From positions 1 through 64,000 of the forward strand of contig JASANE010026561.1 of assembly GCA_030248225.1 (NCBI GenBank): a stretch of DNA of 64,000 bases, written 5' to 3'. This DNA comes from Trileptium ribeirensis. Taxonomy: Eukaryota; Nematoda; Enoplea; Enoplida; Thoracostomopsidae. Below are positions 1 to 11,614 of the stretch, piece after piece (within the stretch, counting starts at the first letter, position 1; each line of letters opens with the position of its first letter). Position numbers and translations under genes: made by a program. Below the pieces are notes generated by a model. It was given only the letters and a program-made list of their open reading frames with translations. It searched no databases and was not told where the DNA came from.

Positions 1-909
1 TTGCCGGCGTGATGAAGCGAATCATGATCGTTTGTTTTACGGTCCCACCAGCTTACAAATCAACTATGGCGGCGGTGTATCCCGGATTGCTAAAGCTCAG
101 CAAATAGTGAAATATCAATGCTCGACCAAATACAACGTGTAGGCATTTACCCTAAACTGTACTGTATAAATCAATATTTTGGTTTCATGATTTAACTTTT
201 GATTTTCATGTTCTATGATTGGAATGATATAGTATTTGACAGCGTCTTTGTCGGTCGGTTTAATGTTGAGTCTATGCTGAAATTTTCTTTATGTTTGACG
301 ACAGTTTTGTTTTCAAAAGTACACTGGAACCGCAGTTATGCGACGTTGTTCCAACTTAGAATAACGGTTATCATAGTGCTATCGAAAAGATCACACAAAG
401 AATGCTACAACAGTTCGAACGAATACATAAAGCAGTACGACAAACAACTTGTACGTGGACAGTGTATTTATTATTACGAACAAACACGATATTTTGGTGA
501 ACCCAAGTGCAGAAGCAGCCCGTCTCATTATTTTTCTCATCGTCGCTCGCATCAAGTGCATTTTCAGCAAAGTTGCGTGCAACCAACAAAGAGTTAAGAC
601 GTATTTTATTCAACATTTTGGAGTCCTCCGAGACGGGATAACAACGTGAACCCGATCAATGGCGATCAACCTGGATCCTGGGAGTTCAAACGGTGGCGAA
701 AATCCACCGTGTGTGGAGCACAAGCCGCACCAACCACTGCGTTTTGGGTGTTCGTCGAGGTGATTCAAACAACGTTAGGAAAGAAATGTCGAACAAACTA
801 AAAGAGAAGTCCTGTAGTAAAACTAAAACAGAGAATTACATGGTTTAGACATTTAAAATTGTTGATATCATTAATGCTTATTGCCAAGTGTGATTGAAAA
901 CCAAAGTGG
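1..909. other. No gene recognised; upstream repeat-rich DNA
   Basis: No convincing coding region was found. A stretch at about 48-115 (ending with a TATCCCGGATTG-like run) recurs in altered form at about 1736-1790, so part of this sequence is a dispersed repeat. Open frames here are short, overlap on both strands and show no known domain. Confidence 0.4.
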
Positions 910-1149
910 ATGATATATTTATCCGTTTCATGGCAGTCAAGTCAAACACCGGCAAAATTTAGACTTATAGTTTATGCTCGTTGTCATAGGGTTCAGAACA
1001 GTATTTTAATGTTAAATTCGCAGCATACTTCGATGCTGAGGCTCCTACTTCTTGTGGCTGGAGACGTTGAACCTAATCCCGGTCCAGTTGTACCGGACTT
1101 AGAAAATTTTGAAAATGAAGCAAAAATTGAGACAGTGCGGAACTCGTGA
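910..1149 (+). pseudogene. Fragment of a retroelement ORF with a 2A-like motif
   Basis: A 79-codon open frame contains the motif GDVEPNPGP (codons at 1060-1086) directly after a leucine-rich run (LRLLLLVA). This is the form of the 2A ribosome-skipping peptide (consensus D-V/I-E-x-N-P-G-P), which is known near the start of the pol ORF in several CR1/L2-type non-LTR retrotransposons and in some RNA viruses. The frame ends 21 codons after the motif, and no endonuclease or reverse transcriptase follows in this orientation, so this is a 5' fragment. The motif is complete. Assignment to a CR1/L2-like element is an inference from the leucine-rich lead-in. An RNA-virus-derived piece is the alternative. 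Confidence 0.5.
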
Positions 1150-1794
1150 TTCGCAACGTTTCTGACATAAAACTTTATTCGGGATCGGCACTTTCAGTTG
1201 GAAAAGCCTCTTTCAGGCACACGCAGCTATAATTTTCACTCCTACGCAAGCTGAAGCTGCACTTAAAAAGTTAAAGCATAATAAGAAAATAGCAGCCGCT
1301 ACACATAACATATATATTTGCTTACAGAATAATGGAAAATGGCAACCGGAAACACGCAGATTTTGCAGATGACGGAGAACAGGGTGTCGGGACGCGACTA
1401 ATCCAAACATTGCACGTTTCACTAGCCGAAAACGTCATCGTCATTGTTACGTCATCGTTACGTTACGTCAAAACGTCATCGTCATTGGTATGGAGGAATT
1501 CATCTTGGATCCGCCCGTTTCCGTTACATCGATGCCGCAGCCGCAAAGATACTCCAGGAGAGCAGTTCGAATCGCGGTAAATTTAACAAAACCAGCTCGG
1601 TAAGTTCCCATTTTCAATCTTCCAAAAAGTTTTGTTTTCGAGAAAAAACAGACAGCAAAAGCAAAATTCGGCCTCTACAAATTTCCAACTGGCAATTCTA
1701 TCCCAAACACACGTTACGCTAGAAACTTCTAACCGATCAACTGTGGCAGCGCTGTATCCCAGATTGTAAAGCTCTTCAAATAAACGTTACCGCG
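1150..1794. other. No gene recognised
   Basis: Nothing coding is supported. The 1440-1490 segment is a short GTCATCGTTACGTC-type direct repeat. The end of the interval repeats the sequence near position 48-115 in diverged form. Confidence 0.35.
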
Positions 1795-1799
1795 TTATA

Positions 1800-2090
1800 A
1801 ATTACCGCGTAAATAAATTACCGCCTCATTCTAAGTCAAAAGAATAATTAATTTCGTTTTGAGAGAGTTTATTGTCTGGAGTAAACTCCATCACCGCCTC
1901 AGACTAAATCCAAACAATAATTTCATTCCTGATAGTTTAACGTCTGGAGTAAACAAAATCACCACCTCAGGCTAAATCAGAAGAAAAATTAATTTCATTT
2001 CAAATTAGTTTATCGTCTGGAGTAAGCACCATCACCGCTCAGATTAAATCAAAAAGTAAATTTCATGTGACATAGTTTATTGTTCAAAAT
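1800..2090. repeat. About 70-bp tandem repeat, 3-4 diverged units
   Basis: The unit core GTCTGGAGTAAAC followed by ATCACCGCCTCAG recurs near 1875, 1941 and 2016, with linked TAATTTCAT segments between. Units differ by several substitutions, so the array is old. No coding function is evident. Confidence 0.7.
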
Positions 2091-2278
2091 ACAACGTTTT
2101 AAAAAGGCAAGAATTAAAATGATCTTGTATCCCCAGACACTCGTATACCTATATCTCAGTATTTTCAGGAGCTCAATTTATACACTTGAACGAGTTTTAA
2201 ATCAAGACAACTGACAGTGTTTGGAAGGTGGTAACTGAAGCTGAACAAATTTTAGATGTATCATTAGACGAAACTACC

Positions 2279-3690
2279 TTATAAGATATGATTTTGTCTA
2301 AAGCTGTCCTGCGGAGCTGTCCTCCACTTTTCAAATCGTATCTGTGCCCTTTGCTGTAGTTCAGCATTCAGCATGCGATCAAACTCAGACAGTCTCAGAA
2401 TTTGATGGCGACAGAAGTTTTCGAAGACGTTTAGCTTCTTCTGACTGACCATGTTCCACTGGCATACAGCAGATAGATCGAATGGCGACATCGTAAACTT
2501 GCCGCTTTGTTCATAGTGCCTCATCTTGAGACTGCCAAAGAGAGCTCAGTCCGCAGATGCAGATTTAGCTCTAGCTATCAGGCGATCAATTTGATTCTCA
2601 GCAGAGCCCGTACCTGTGATCCTGCTGCCTAGATAGCAAAATTATGCCACATCCTTCAGCGTCTCATTGTTGTCTAGACGGCATGACAAGACCTTTGTCT
2701 TTGCACTGCTGATGACTTAGGCTATTTATTTGCTGTCTCCGTTTATTTGATCCAGCACTGACTGCATTTGTTGATGACTGTTGCAACCAGAGGGATAATG
2801 ACCGCGTAGTCGGTGTCAGTTAATCGTGAATCTCACTTGCCATATACGACGCCATCGTCTGGCTTGAGCACCGTTCGCATTACTCTGTCCACTGTGAAAT
2901 TAAACAGTGAGGCCGAAAGGATCGCACATTTGCCGAACACCCGTGTGCATATCAAATAGCAGCTCCGACGTTCTGTTGACCACGCGTATTGCGTAGAAAG
3001 AAGGCTCGAACACAACAACCTTCATCACTCTTATGAGTTTTTGAGAAACACCATGCTCTTCCATAATCTTGTAAGACGACGATCGATGCACAAAATCGAA
3101 GGCTACCTTGTAATCTACAAATGAGATTATAACGAATCTCAATTCATGCCATGTTTCACGGAGAAGACAAGTATCTGATTTACAGTACTTCGGCCAGGTC
3201 GGAATCCGCATTGGTCCTCCGGGTATACTTCTCGCGATGATGGTTGAAACGATTCGCTGTTATGGAATTCATGGTTTTGAAAGCAATATAAGGTGCGAGA
3301 TGCCTTTATAGTTTGAGCGAGAGGTTTGTCGCGCTTCTTATGGAACGGTACCAGCATAGCATTGCGCCAGTCATTTGGAAGCGTTTCATGGAACCCAGAC
3401 CGTCCTCTCTTGATCGCCCTAATGAATCCTCGAATGAAGGATTTTTGTAGTCGTCAATGTCATATTATTCAGCAAGCTGGAGATCAGTGTCTTTCATTGG
3501 ATGCTTTGGAGTCTCTCGGTTCAGTAACTGACCGACGTGCTTGCGCCAGCGCTTAAGTTGCGCTGATTCCGATGTCGATAGCAAACCAGATGCATCACGT
3601 AACATGATTCTTGCGTTTCGCACGGATGACAGAGCTGTACGAAAAAGCTTTTCGTAGTAGTGTGCTGCCGCAGCCTTGATTAAGCTCACT
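2279..3690 (-). pseudogene. Decayed non-LTR retrotransposon reverse transcriptase
   Basis: Read on the minus strand, fragments in different frames follow the order of a non-LTR reverse transcriptase: a region before the fingers (about 3690-3465), a piece with QCGFRPGRSTVNQI (about 3230-3180), a piece with VDYKVAFDFVHR (around 3100) and a piece with TGVRQMCDPFG (about 2945-2915). The last corresponds to the usual TGVRQGC block. The frame changes at least three times and the catalytic block following TGVRQ is not recognisable. The style of the blocks fits RTE/jockey-like elements. It cannot be active. Confidence 0.6.
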
Positions 3691-3858
3691 TACACACACA
3701 TATTTATTTATCATTACTGGTATCTTACTGGACCACGGCAATGCGGGGCCCATCACCATCTGAACTTGGCTCGTGTATTTGTCACGACCGGCAACCATGG
3801 ACACAATTACAGCAGACGCACCGCGTGACCATCTACGCCATGGAATGTCACTGAAATG

Positions 3859-4445
3859 GGACCTAATCTCGCGCTAGACAATCCATTCCTGCGTCTGCAA
3901 TGCTATTCCTCTTGGTCGCTTCAAATCGGCAGGTGGTGGAAAAAGAAGTGCCATTTTAGGGAATCGGCTAGGTTTCGTGCACAGCACGCAACCAAGCCAG
4001 TTAAGAGGCTGCCGCTTTACTGTATAGCCAAATATGTGTATTGTCTGATACCGCCGTCGAATTTCTTCGTCAGGAATGTGATCTGGAAAGTGATACGTCA
4101 AGGATGCGGCGGTAGCATATCATCTTGCACACGTGGAATCGCTTTCTTTCAAATTTCACGTTTCACTGGCACAGTCATGGCTGCCGCGCGGAAGAATTTT
4201 GGCTTGGTTTGTAGCGTAAAATGGCTAACGTACCTGTACTCGTGACGCCGGCGTTGATTGAGGTTCCCGCTGTAGGGTGACAAAGCGTGTCCACGAGTGG
4301 CGAATAGTGGAACGAATTTCAGTATCAAGGTTAGCTGCGGATAAAGTGTTTGGCCGAATAAGCAGTCGTGGACCAAACAACGGCATATCCCGAGGGGGCA
4401 GCTGGGTTGTAGGTTTGCGCCTATTTTTCTATAAAATGGTTGCAT
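3859..4445 (-). pseudogene. C-terminal remnant of an RTE-like polyprotein
   Basis: Minus-strand frames at 4445-4149 and 4101-3874 resemble the end of an RTE-like pol protein. The second has LNWLGCVL...SRFPKMALLFPPP...KRPRG, the degenerate form of the 'GHVLRM...RIPKxAL...RxRG' block found C-terminal to the reverse transcriptase domain. It lies upstream, on the minus strand, of the reverse transcriptase at 3690-2279, so the two are probably separate insertions or a rearranged element. Frames are broken. Confidence 0.45.
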
Positions 4446-4861
4446 AAGCCAAACGACCCATCTGTGTCAAAGCGAGTAAAAGCCTCCTAAAGCCTGAGAT
4501 ACTACGTGGGTGATGAACCACTGTTAAAAATTCAGCCCTCTCGAATCAAACCCAGCTCTGTGATTGCTAGCATCTAGCGGCTACTGGTGGATGGAGCCGC
4601 TGTGTCTGTATAACGGCAAGCTACTTCCCTAAAAGGCCATTGGAACTGGGAGCCCAGTGGTCGTCGAACTCTTCATGAAACTATTGCCATGAATTCAGTA
4701 TATATAGTTTATATATCCTGATCTAGTATAATCCACAGTCAACACTATATATCACTAATGTCGAAACAGGGGTTGGCGGCTAGCCACCCCTCCCCCTCCC
4801 CACGAGGTTTCGGACTCCTCCCTGGTCAAAATTATAGTTTTGACTTTGGATCTAGACCAGG
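4446..4861. other. No gene recognised
   Basis: No domain or clear repeat family was recognised. A C-rich tract lies at about 4785-4805. Confidence 0.3.
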
Positions 4862-5600
4862 ATGATGACATGTTGTATCAAAGCGCAGGGCAACATTCGA
4901 CTAAACAACATGGTCATTAAACACGTGGAGAGCTTCTGTTACCTGGGTACCGACTCATCCGAAAAACATGATTTCCAACCGTATCAATCTGGCAAGGAGC
5001 AAGGAGCGCGCTTGTGGCAATGTGTCAGCTATGGCGATCGGCCGAGGTGTCAACAAAACAAAAAATAACCAGATGCAATTGCGTAATTCAAGCTATTCTA
5101 TATTACGGGAGCAGAATGTGTCCTGTCAAATGTAGCAACCTCGATCAGTAAGATACTTTCCAGAACTTCTGATACAAACGCATTTACGGTCTGACAAATT
5201 TTACCCGGACCACTAATTTTACCCGCTGAACTTTGTAGAAGCGACTTCGACTTCAATGTCCTGCTTCATAATATACTGAAGCAAAATCATCTTCGCTTAC
5301 TGGGCCACGTCCTACGCACGGACGAGTAGCGAATTCCGTGCAAACTAGTCATCGTAGTGCCCACGATCGTATGGAAGCGGCCCCGGGGCAGAGCGTTCCA
5401 AGCACGGCGATGTCAAGTTATTAAAAATTGCGGACCGTACTTCCGCCTTATCCTGCATCGACGATGCAGACGAGACGAGACTCCGTAGCGGACATAGCAA
5501 TAACAGCAGCAAACAGAGGCGAGTGGGGATGTCTTGTCCTCATAAGAAGCGCCCTACGACCTCAGGGTATGGTAATGAGGTAATATATGCACAATGAATG
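4862..5600 (+). pseudogene. 3' remnant of an RTE-like retrotransposon, plus strand
   Basis: The first 68 codons contain GNIRLNNMVIKHVESFCYLGT, the conserved 'FxYLG' block that follows the catalytic region in RTE-like reverse transcriptases. About 5275-5320 encodes LRLLGHVLRTDE, the typical C-terminal 'LGHVLRxD' block, and 5360-5400 encodes a KRPRGR-like piece. Stops and frameshifts separate them. The end near 5590 has ATGAATGAAT-like short repeats, such as terminate RTE elements. It is 5'-truncated and dead. Confidence 0.6.
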
Positions 5601-5734
5601 AATATTAATCGTAAATCTACAAAACCACATTAAAACACGATTGCGGTAGTATTTTGATCAAAATTAACTCTCAATCCGCTTAAAAATATAGCTTATGCAC
5701 AAGTTTAGTACTGAATTATCCAATTCATTTAGAT

Positions 5735-5976
5735 TGTAGGGACCATCATCGCATTGTCCCTTCTCGATCGTTCCAGACGCACAGAACACTTCTATGATGA
5801 CGCCACATAGACTTACGCCTACGCATGATGCAATCATTTCATGTGATACTTCCACGTAGATTTACGCCTACGTATGTTGCAATAATTATATTTCTTACAT
5901 TTTTCTTGCATATAAACCTTGCCTGATCTTAGTAAAATACTTCAGTCTTGAGTTGTCATTATCGTCATGTACCACA
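5735..5976 (+). repeat. Candidate 5' LTR of a CsRn1-type element
   Basis: The segment begins TGTAGG and ends CCACA, giving the usual TGT...ACA ends, and it sits one base before a primer-binding site. It contains an imperfect tandem duplication around TTACGCCTACG (about 5811-5875) and a TATAAA-like box near 5911. No matching 3' LTR is present because the element is 3'-truncated, so the 5' boundary rests on the TG end alone. Confidence 0.5.
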
Positions 5977-5977
5977 T

Positions 5978-5990
5978 TGGTGAACCCGAC
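5978..5990 (+). promoter_or_regulatory. Primer-binding site, tRNA-Trp-like
   Basis: TGGTGAACCCGAC lies one base after the LTR end. CsRn1-clade elements are known to use a tRNA-Trp primer with the site TGGTGACCCCGAC-type sequence, and this differs from that by one base. It supports the LTR boundary and the clade assignment. Confidence 0.6.
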
Positions 5991-6096
5991 AGTTCGTTCA
6001 ATTTACTCGTCAGTTTTTAAATTTCAGCTACCACGGCGGCTTACCTGTTTGTTTTCATCAACCGGATTTGGTTGACTTTGATTTTCGTTTGGTTTT

Positions 6097-7741
6097 TTGA
6101 TCCTTGCTCCTAATGCGGGCCGACTTTCGTCAATCTGTACACTGCAACGTGTGACTGGTCAATCGATCAAGCGGTGTTTGTCAATCAACGTAATGAAATC
6201 CGAACTCATCGCTTCAGCCGCGTTCAAGCTACCTCCGTTCTGGCCGGCTGATCCCCAACTCTGGTTCGCTCAAGTGGAAGCCCAATTCGCAACACGGGCG
6301 ATCACTGCGCAGCTAACGAAGTTCAACTACGTTATCGGGTCTCTTGCCCCGAGCATGCAACTGAAGTCCGGGATCTTCTCATTAAACCGCCCACGGAGAA
6401 ACTCTGCGACGTCCTGCGCGAACAACTGGTTCAACGCCTCTCGGCATCAGAACGACGGCGCGTGCAACAACTCCTCATTGCGGAGCCACCAAAAGCCGAG
6501 TCAGCTGCTTCGCCACATGCGACAGCTTCTTGGGAACAATCAATCCGCGGTTGACGATTCAATTCTCCGACAGTTATTCATTCAGCGCCTTCCGACCCAG
6601 GTCCAAGTGATGGTCGACGCATCCGAAAGTCCAACCCTTGAAGCGGCAGCCGTCCTGGCTGACAAGGTAATGGAAGTCGCGACTCCGATGGTTTCGAACC
6701 TCTGCCGGGGCAACAATCTGTCCGCTGAAGTCAAAGCATTACGATCCGAGGTTCAGCAACTACGGAAGCTCGTGTCGTCGCTCACTTTTCAGCGGCAAAA
6801 CCGACGGATGCGATCAAATTCAAGGTCAATCCAGCCAGATGGACGCAACAGAAGTCAATCCATGGGGCGCAACGATGGCAATTGCTGGTACCACGCGACG
6901 TTCGGGGCCGAAGCAACGAAATGCCGCGAACCGTGCTCAATGGCGGGAAACGACAGCGCAGGACGCTAGCCAGGACAAGCGATCCCGCTGCTATCAAACC
7001 TAATCGTCTATCCTTCGTTGTGGATCACAACAGTGGGCGCCGCTTAATGATCGATACGGGAGCCCAAGTCAGCGTCAGCAAAGCCACATTCGAAGATCGC
7101 CAACGAACATCAACAACAACAACCCGCCGCACGCAGCGAACAATTCAACAATCAAAACGTTCGATCAGCGCTCCCTCATGCTAAGTCTTGGACTCTAACA
7201 GGTCATTCGATGGATCTTCGTTATCGCCGATGTTACTCACTCAATCATCGATGGAAACCTCCTCGCCCATTTCGACCTGGTTCCAGACCTTCGGCGATTC
7301 CGCTTACACGATGGCGTCACATGCCGATTTGTTCAAGGAACACAAGTGCAAATCGAGTCATTGAGTCTGGCCGTCCTGGTATCCGATTTAACACCACAAT
7401 TCAAACAAATCTTCAAGCAATTCCCACGAACCACAACTACATCGGCCTCCATTTCAAAGGTTTGCCACGGCGTCAGCCATCACATCGAGACGCGAGGTCC
7501 TCCGGTCCATAGCCGCCCACGACGCCTCAATCCGTCCAAACGGAAAGCAGCGAAGGACGAATTCGATCACATGCTGGAACTCGGCATCATCCGGCCTTCG
7601 TCTAGCTGCTATTCATCACCGCTTCACATGGTTCCAAAGCCGGACGGGGATTGGAGGCCCTGCTGCGACTACCGAGCCCTCAACAACGCTACCGCGCCGG
7701 ATCGCTACCCATTACAGCAACACGGCTTACCAAGAACAAAA
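6097..7741 (+). pseudogene. CsRn1-like Ty3/gypsy gag-protease-RT remnant
   Basis: The open frame at 6097-6969 has FKLPPFWPADPQLWFAQVEAQF, the hallmark start of CsRn1-type Gag, and later LLRHMRQLLG and LRQLFIQRLP. The middle of this Gag reads correctly only in another frame, so two compensating frameshifts are present. A protease active site LMIDTGAQVSV follows at about 7045-7080 in a different frame. The frame at 7346-7744 has the start of reverse transcriptase ([26 protein letters not shown] and [10 protein letters not shown]) and stops at 7741, before the catalytic YVDD-type block. RNase H, integrase and the 3' LTR are missing. This is a 3'-truncated, broken copy; no CCHC knuckle was recognised. 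Confidence 0.8.
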
Positions 7742-7882
7742 TAATGTATCGCTTATATGCTTAAATATTAGTTAGCATTAACAAAGCTTAATATTATGCA
7801 TCAGATTTTGCAAAAAAATTTGCACTGAGCACTATATTCTCAAAATTAAGTTTAATTACCCCAGGCGTTTATAAAGCATAAG
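7742..7882. other. Spacer between two retroelement remnants
   Basis: AT-rich sequence with no recognised feature. It ends at the conserved TGTAACAG start of a terminal repeat. Confidence 0.3.
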
Positions 7883-8230
7883 TGTAACAGATCCGATTGT
7901 TGGATCGCTACGCGACAGATTAATTCTTACCACAGTATAATGGACAGCACTATTGAACCCTAAGACTGTGTTCATTATGGAAATCAGAGTCAAATTCAAC
8001 AGTGAACAAAATCCAAACTCCCATGCGCGAGTATGCGTGTACGAGTATAAATTGATTGAGTACTTGTGACCTTGATGGTTTTGGCGTTATTCATATTTAC
8101 TGTCACTAAACAGGTTATATTGTATGATCTAACATTATTATTGTATGAGCTATTGTTATAGTCAGAACGTAGTGTAACGAAGTGGAGATTGTGTGTTGCA
8201 GGAGTGAAAGCTTTTAAATTCTGTCTGTGT
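7883..8230 (+). repeat. Diverged terminal-repeat start related to the giant element
   Basis: TGTAACAGATCC at 7883 matches the first bases of both terminal repeats of the giant element (15159 and 44968). It is followed by a GGATCG-nnn-ACG segment and one unit of the ACCACAGTATAATGGAC dyad (about 7931-7947), which occurs as an array in those repeats. Beyond about 7960 the similarity fades. Together with the pol fragment at 9424-9870 this is a decayed relative in the same orientation. Confidence 0.6.
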
Positions 8231-8375
8231 GTGTGTGGTCGGCCATAACTCGGGAACGACTTAACCGATTTCTATGACCGTGGGCTCATTCTAACCGACA
8301 TAGTCGATTTACCATGTCCCCGAGCGTTTTTCGATATAGGGTCTGGTTCCGGAATCAGAAGCGAAAATGTGGATT

Positions 8376-9150
8376 TTTGCCCCATTTTAGTACCCTTCAC
8401 GGAAGCAAGGTTAGTTTTATCTTAATTTTCGAATTTTTTCTATGGTTAGTTTTATTTTATATTAAAATTATAAATGCCGATGCCTTTTTGTTTTTCAATT
8501 AAGGCTCTTGTTCTGGAGTTTGGGGGTTGAGGTACGGGGGTATAGCGCCCCCGTGGTTCCTCGACCTAAAATTCGAAAATCTTTTTCTGACGGCCTGGGA
8601 CGCTGACAGCTTGAATTTGCCGGGGTTTTCGAGCATAGGGAACTTATTGCCAGTGTTGGTTTTGCTCTGTGACACATGGTTCCGTGGGTACGGGGCTATC
8701 GTGCCCCCAAGCTTCGGGGCCAGAGTGCAAAATATAGTTTTTTTACCTCATTTTAGTAACCTTCTCGGAAGCAAGACTATTTTTATCTTAACTTTCGAAT
8801 TTTTTCTCTGCTTGGTTTTATTCATAGTAAAATGATAAATGCCGATGCCTTTTTTGTTTTTCGATTAAGGCTCTAGTTCATAGGGTTTGAGGTATGGCAC
8901 CATCGTGGTTCCTCGGCCCAAAATTGGAAAATTTGTTCTGATGAAAAGTTTTACTTGAGGGTTTTCGGGCATGGCAAACTCGTTGCTGGTGATGATTTTG
9001 GTCTGCGATCCATGGTTCCATGGGTACGGGGGATGGCGTCTCCATGGTCCCTCGACCCAAAATTCCAAATTTTATTGTGACGTCCTGGAAGGCTGATAGC
9101 CCGCATTTGCGGGGTTTTCGTGCATGGGGAACTAATTGCAGATATTAGTT
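8376..9150 (+). repeat. About 366-bp tandem repeat with internal sub-repeats
   Basis: CATTTTAGTA-CCTT-CGGAAGCAAG occurs near 8384 and 8750, each followed by CGAATTTTTTCT, GATGCCTTTTTTG and a GAGGTA(C/T)GG block. The sub-unit GGTACGGGG...GTTCC TCGACC-AAAATT recurs near 8530, 8683, 8890 and 9020. The arrangement suggests duplicated segments in the terminal region of a decayed LTR element. Open frames on the minus strand here are by-products of the GC-rich unit. Confidence 0.6.
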
Positions 9151-9423
9151 TTGTTCTAACTTGTGCGGTATTGTGTAATATCCATATCCACATATGCTAT
9201 CGACAGCTGATTGGCTGTGCACGCAAAAGGCGTAGGTGTACTATGCTTCACTACGTTCTGCAATCTCGATAGAGTTAATAGTATATGATATATTATTATT
9301 GTATGAACCATTGTTATAATTTTAAGACCTATTGTTACCACTGTATGAGCTATTGCTTTAAGTGTCTGGTTCATCGTTATAATTGTATTATCTAGCTGAT
9401 ATAAAGCTGATTATGATCCGGCT
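9151..9423. other. No gene recognised
   Basis: AT-rich sequence with repeated TATTGTTATAATT-like pieces (9290-9380). It probably belongs to the decayed element between its tandem repeats and its pol fragment. Confidence 0.3.
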
Positions 9424-9870
9424 GTTATTAACGTCGTAAGTCGACGTTGTATCCAAATTCCCCCAAACACCGAATTATTCGGTTACGCCATACCTGAGAT
9501 TGCTCAACCGGCTATTGGCCAAGCACTGTTTCAACCTGATCCCCTCATCCTTAATTTAGCCATTACTCATTTTTAGTACTAACTGGACAACGACTTATTC
9601 CAGTAGCGATAATGAACTTAGGAAACATACTTGTAGCAATCCACGCAGGGCGGACCATTCGACATATCGAATTTCTGGACAACTCCGATGTTGAGATTTT
9701 GTACGACAAGTGCAACAACCTGTTGAAACTTGAGCCGCCTAAGCGTGTTGTTGAAACTTGAGCCGCTTAAGCGTGTCAGACAATGCAACAATTTCGGGCT
9801 GACCCCCGACCATGTCGTACAGATGATTAATGAGCAGAAGAATGATATAGATATCGAACGCTTGCGTTTA
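9424..9870 (+). pseudogene. Decayed protease-RT linker, relative of the giant element's pol
   Basis: Nucleotides from CGTCGTAAGTCGAC onward align collinearly with 35887-36275 in the giant element. Shared peptides include PPNTEL, AIPEIAQP, IGQAL and, near the end, KRVRQCNNFGLTPDHVVQMINEQ against KRVKQCNRLGLTTDNVVQVINEQ. Stops and frameshifts interrupt it, and a short duplication repeats TTGTTGAAACTTGAGCCGC at about 9720-9765. Only this linker survives; no reverse transcriptase follows. Confidence 0.8.
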
Positions 9871-10048
9871 ACGTATAAATACGCAAGAGCAGTATTGCAA
9901 GTTTCGCTTCCTCGTATAGATCAAATAGCACCCGTTTTTATATACAAAACCGTTAACAGTGTACTACAGTTAATTTTGCAGCTAACGAAAATGTCAATCT
10001 TTTCTTGTTCTGGCAGGATGAGTTACGTTGTTTTTTCAAACATTTCAG
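9871..10048. other. Lrrk: Intron end upstream of the first Lrrk exon
   Basis: T-rich sequence leading to AG at 10047-10048. A second possible acceptor (TTCTGGCAG) lies near 10017, also with an open frame to the exon. Confidence 0.4.
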
Positions 10049-10381
10049 GTGTTTTCGACACCACGGGGAAACTGCGGGGAAGAGCCACCGGAGAGTCCGA
10101 CCGAAATACGGCCACAAAAGCTGGACAATAGTTTGTCGGCACCTGGAACGCCGACCGCATATTTTGCAGGTGCTGATGAGATGGTTTGCTCCAGAATTAA
10201 GCTCAACGTTGGAACAGGCGAGTCTGCGGCGCTTTTAACTAGTGGTAGTACGATTAGTGGTGAGGATGGCAGCAACGTGTTATGTCGGCGACCAACTGGA
10301 CCTGCGAAACTCATATGTCCGGTCGATCTTAATGTTTATGATAGTCGGGGGCGAACGCCTCTGCATGAAGCTGTGGTCCAG
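10049..10381 (+). CDS. Lrrk: Lrrk/LRRK1-like exon: linker and first half of an ankyrin repeat
   Basis: The open frame runs 111 codons from an acceptor (CATTTCAG) to a donor (CAG|GTAATA), ending in phase 0. The first 80 codons are low-complexity and rich in G, S, T and P. The end (DLNVYDSRGRTPLHEAVVQ) is the first half of an ankyrin repeat with the signature G-x-TPLH-A. The second half lies 36 kb downstream at 46633, and the two join without a frame change. LRRK1/Lrrk proteins have ankyrin repeats, leucine-rich repeats, then a ROC GTPase, COR and a kinase. Earlier exons were not identified. The exon start could be moved to about 10018 by the alternative acceptor. Confidence 0.75.
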
Positions 10382-11043
10382 GTAATAGGTTTTTACATTA
10401 AAATTATATGTACATAAACCTTGATACCTTGTAATTAGACATAATATGACTGACCACACTACTAAATATTGTTGATTCAAAATACGACAATATATTGAAA
10501 TTAGCGGGAACCGTAAATGGACCTGTAAGTTTTAAACGGAGCTAGCATTTAGTTTTAACAATAATTTTTAGAACGCTAAAATAAATGGATGGATAAATAA
10601 AGGTTACGTGGTTTTGGTAATGTGCCAAAGAAGAAATAAATATTAGATGATCATGATGATTTATTGATTGATACAACATCCATCAGTTATAATCCAGCGC
10701 GATAGTGGTGGTGTCTTATCAATAATCTTTAGATAATAAATTACCTTTGCCACTCGTGCGAAAAACCTGGACTATAGCCTTAACAACCACTTACTATCAT
10801 CATTTTTGCAATATTGGCTTTCACGATATTTAGGTTAAATTCTTCCCTGAAGCGTTTATCACAATTGAGTAACCAGGACTGAAATTAGTCGGATCTAGAA
10901 CGGTAATTTTTAACTGGAACCGGAACTGAAACCGAAACTTCGTCTTATCAATGACGCATATGCATTTAAAATTATAAATCAGTCCCTCTTTTGTTGCTGG
11001 TGAACGATGGGCCTATATTGGAATATTTATCTCGTTAAACACC
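10382..11043 (+). other. Lrrk: Start of the 36.25-kb Lrrk intron
   Basis: The donor GTAATA begins at 10382 and the matching acceptor is at 46631-46632. This first part shows no recognised element or coding region. Confidence 0.5.
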
Positions 11044-11415
11044 GGCCTGTCCACAGCCCTCCGAAAAGTGGGGGGAACTTCGGGGGGCCCCCATGTTCAT
11101 TCTCGGGGGAAATTTTAAAGTGGGGGATAACTTTTGCTTAAAAATACAAAATATTTCCATATTTTCATGCATTTTTACACTGTGAACGCACTTTCAAGCT
11201 AAAAACAATATTTTAACATTATAAATAGTGGTAACTAATGTTTAAAAAACAATTTGCAAACAAAGAACATAAATTTTCAGACAAAAATTTTTTGGAATTA
11301 GTTGAACATGGGGGGTTTCGGTCGAGTGGGGGGACGGACATGGGGGAAAATCTCACGAACATGGGGGATTTGGAATGTGGGGGGTCCCCCACCCCCCACC
11401 CACTGTGGACAGGCC
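11044..11415. mobile_element. Short inverted-repeat element (MITE), hAT-like ends
   Basis: GGCCTGTCCACAG at 11044-11056 is the exact reverse complement of CTGTGGACAGGCC at 11403-11415. The next bases on each side are G-rich inside. The 372-bp body has repeated GGGGG-A segments and no transposase. Flanks TTAAACAC (left, one base offset) and AAAAACAC (right) agree at six of eight positions, which suggests an imperfect 8-bp target duplication as hAT elements make. Confidence 0.7.
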
Positions 11416-11614
11416 AAAAACACTTTGATTGAATTGTTTTAAAACTTCATTGGATACTTTATTATTAGGCGTTTTAAGGTTCTGCACAGGGCTATGAATG
11501 CTAATTTTCCCTAACAAAATTCTGAAATGGCATTTTTCCAATTACGCGTACGTTGGTCTATTGATGTTTGGGATAGCTAGATACGATGAATGTAATCGCA
11601 CCTACGTTGAAATA

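Noticed and set aside
1060..1086. An endogenous RNA virus (2A motif)
   Set aside because: Only the 2A-like motif is present, with no viral capsid or polymerase sequence nearby; a non-LTR element fragment is simpler.
8495..9193. Minus-strand proline-rich frames as genes
   Set aside because: They coincide with the GC-rich tandem units and repeat with them; no domain.
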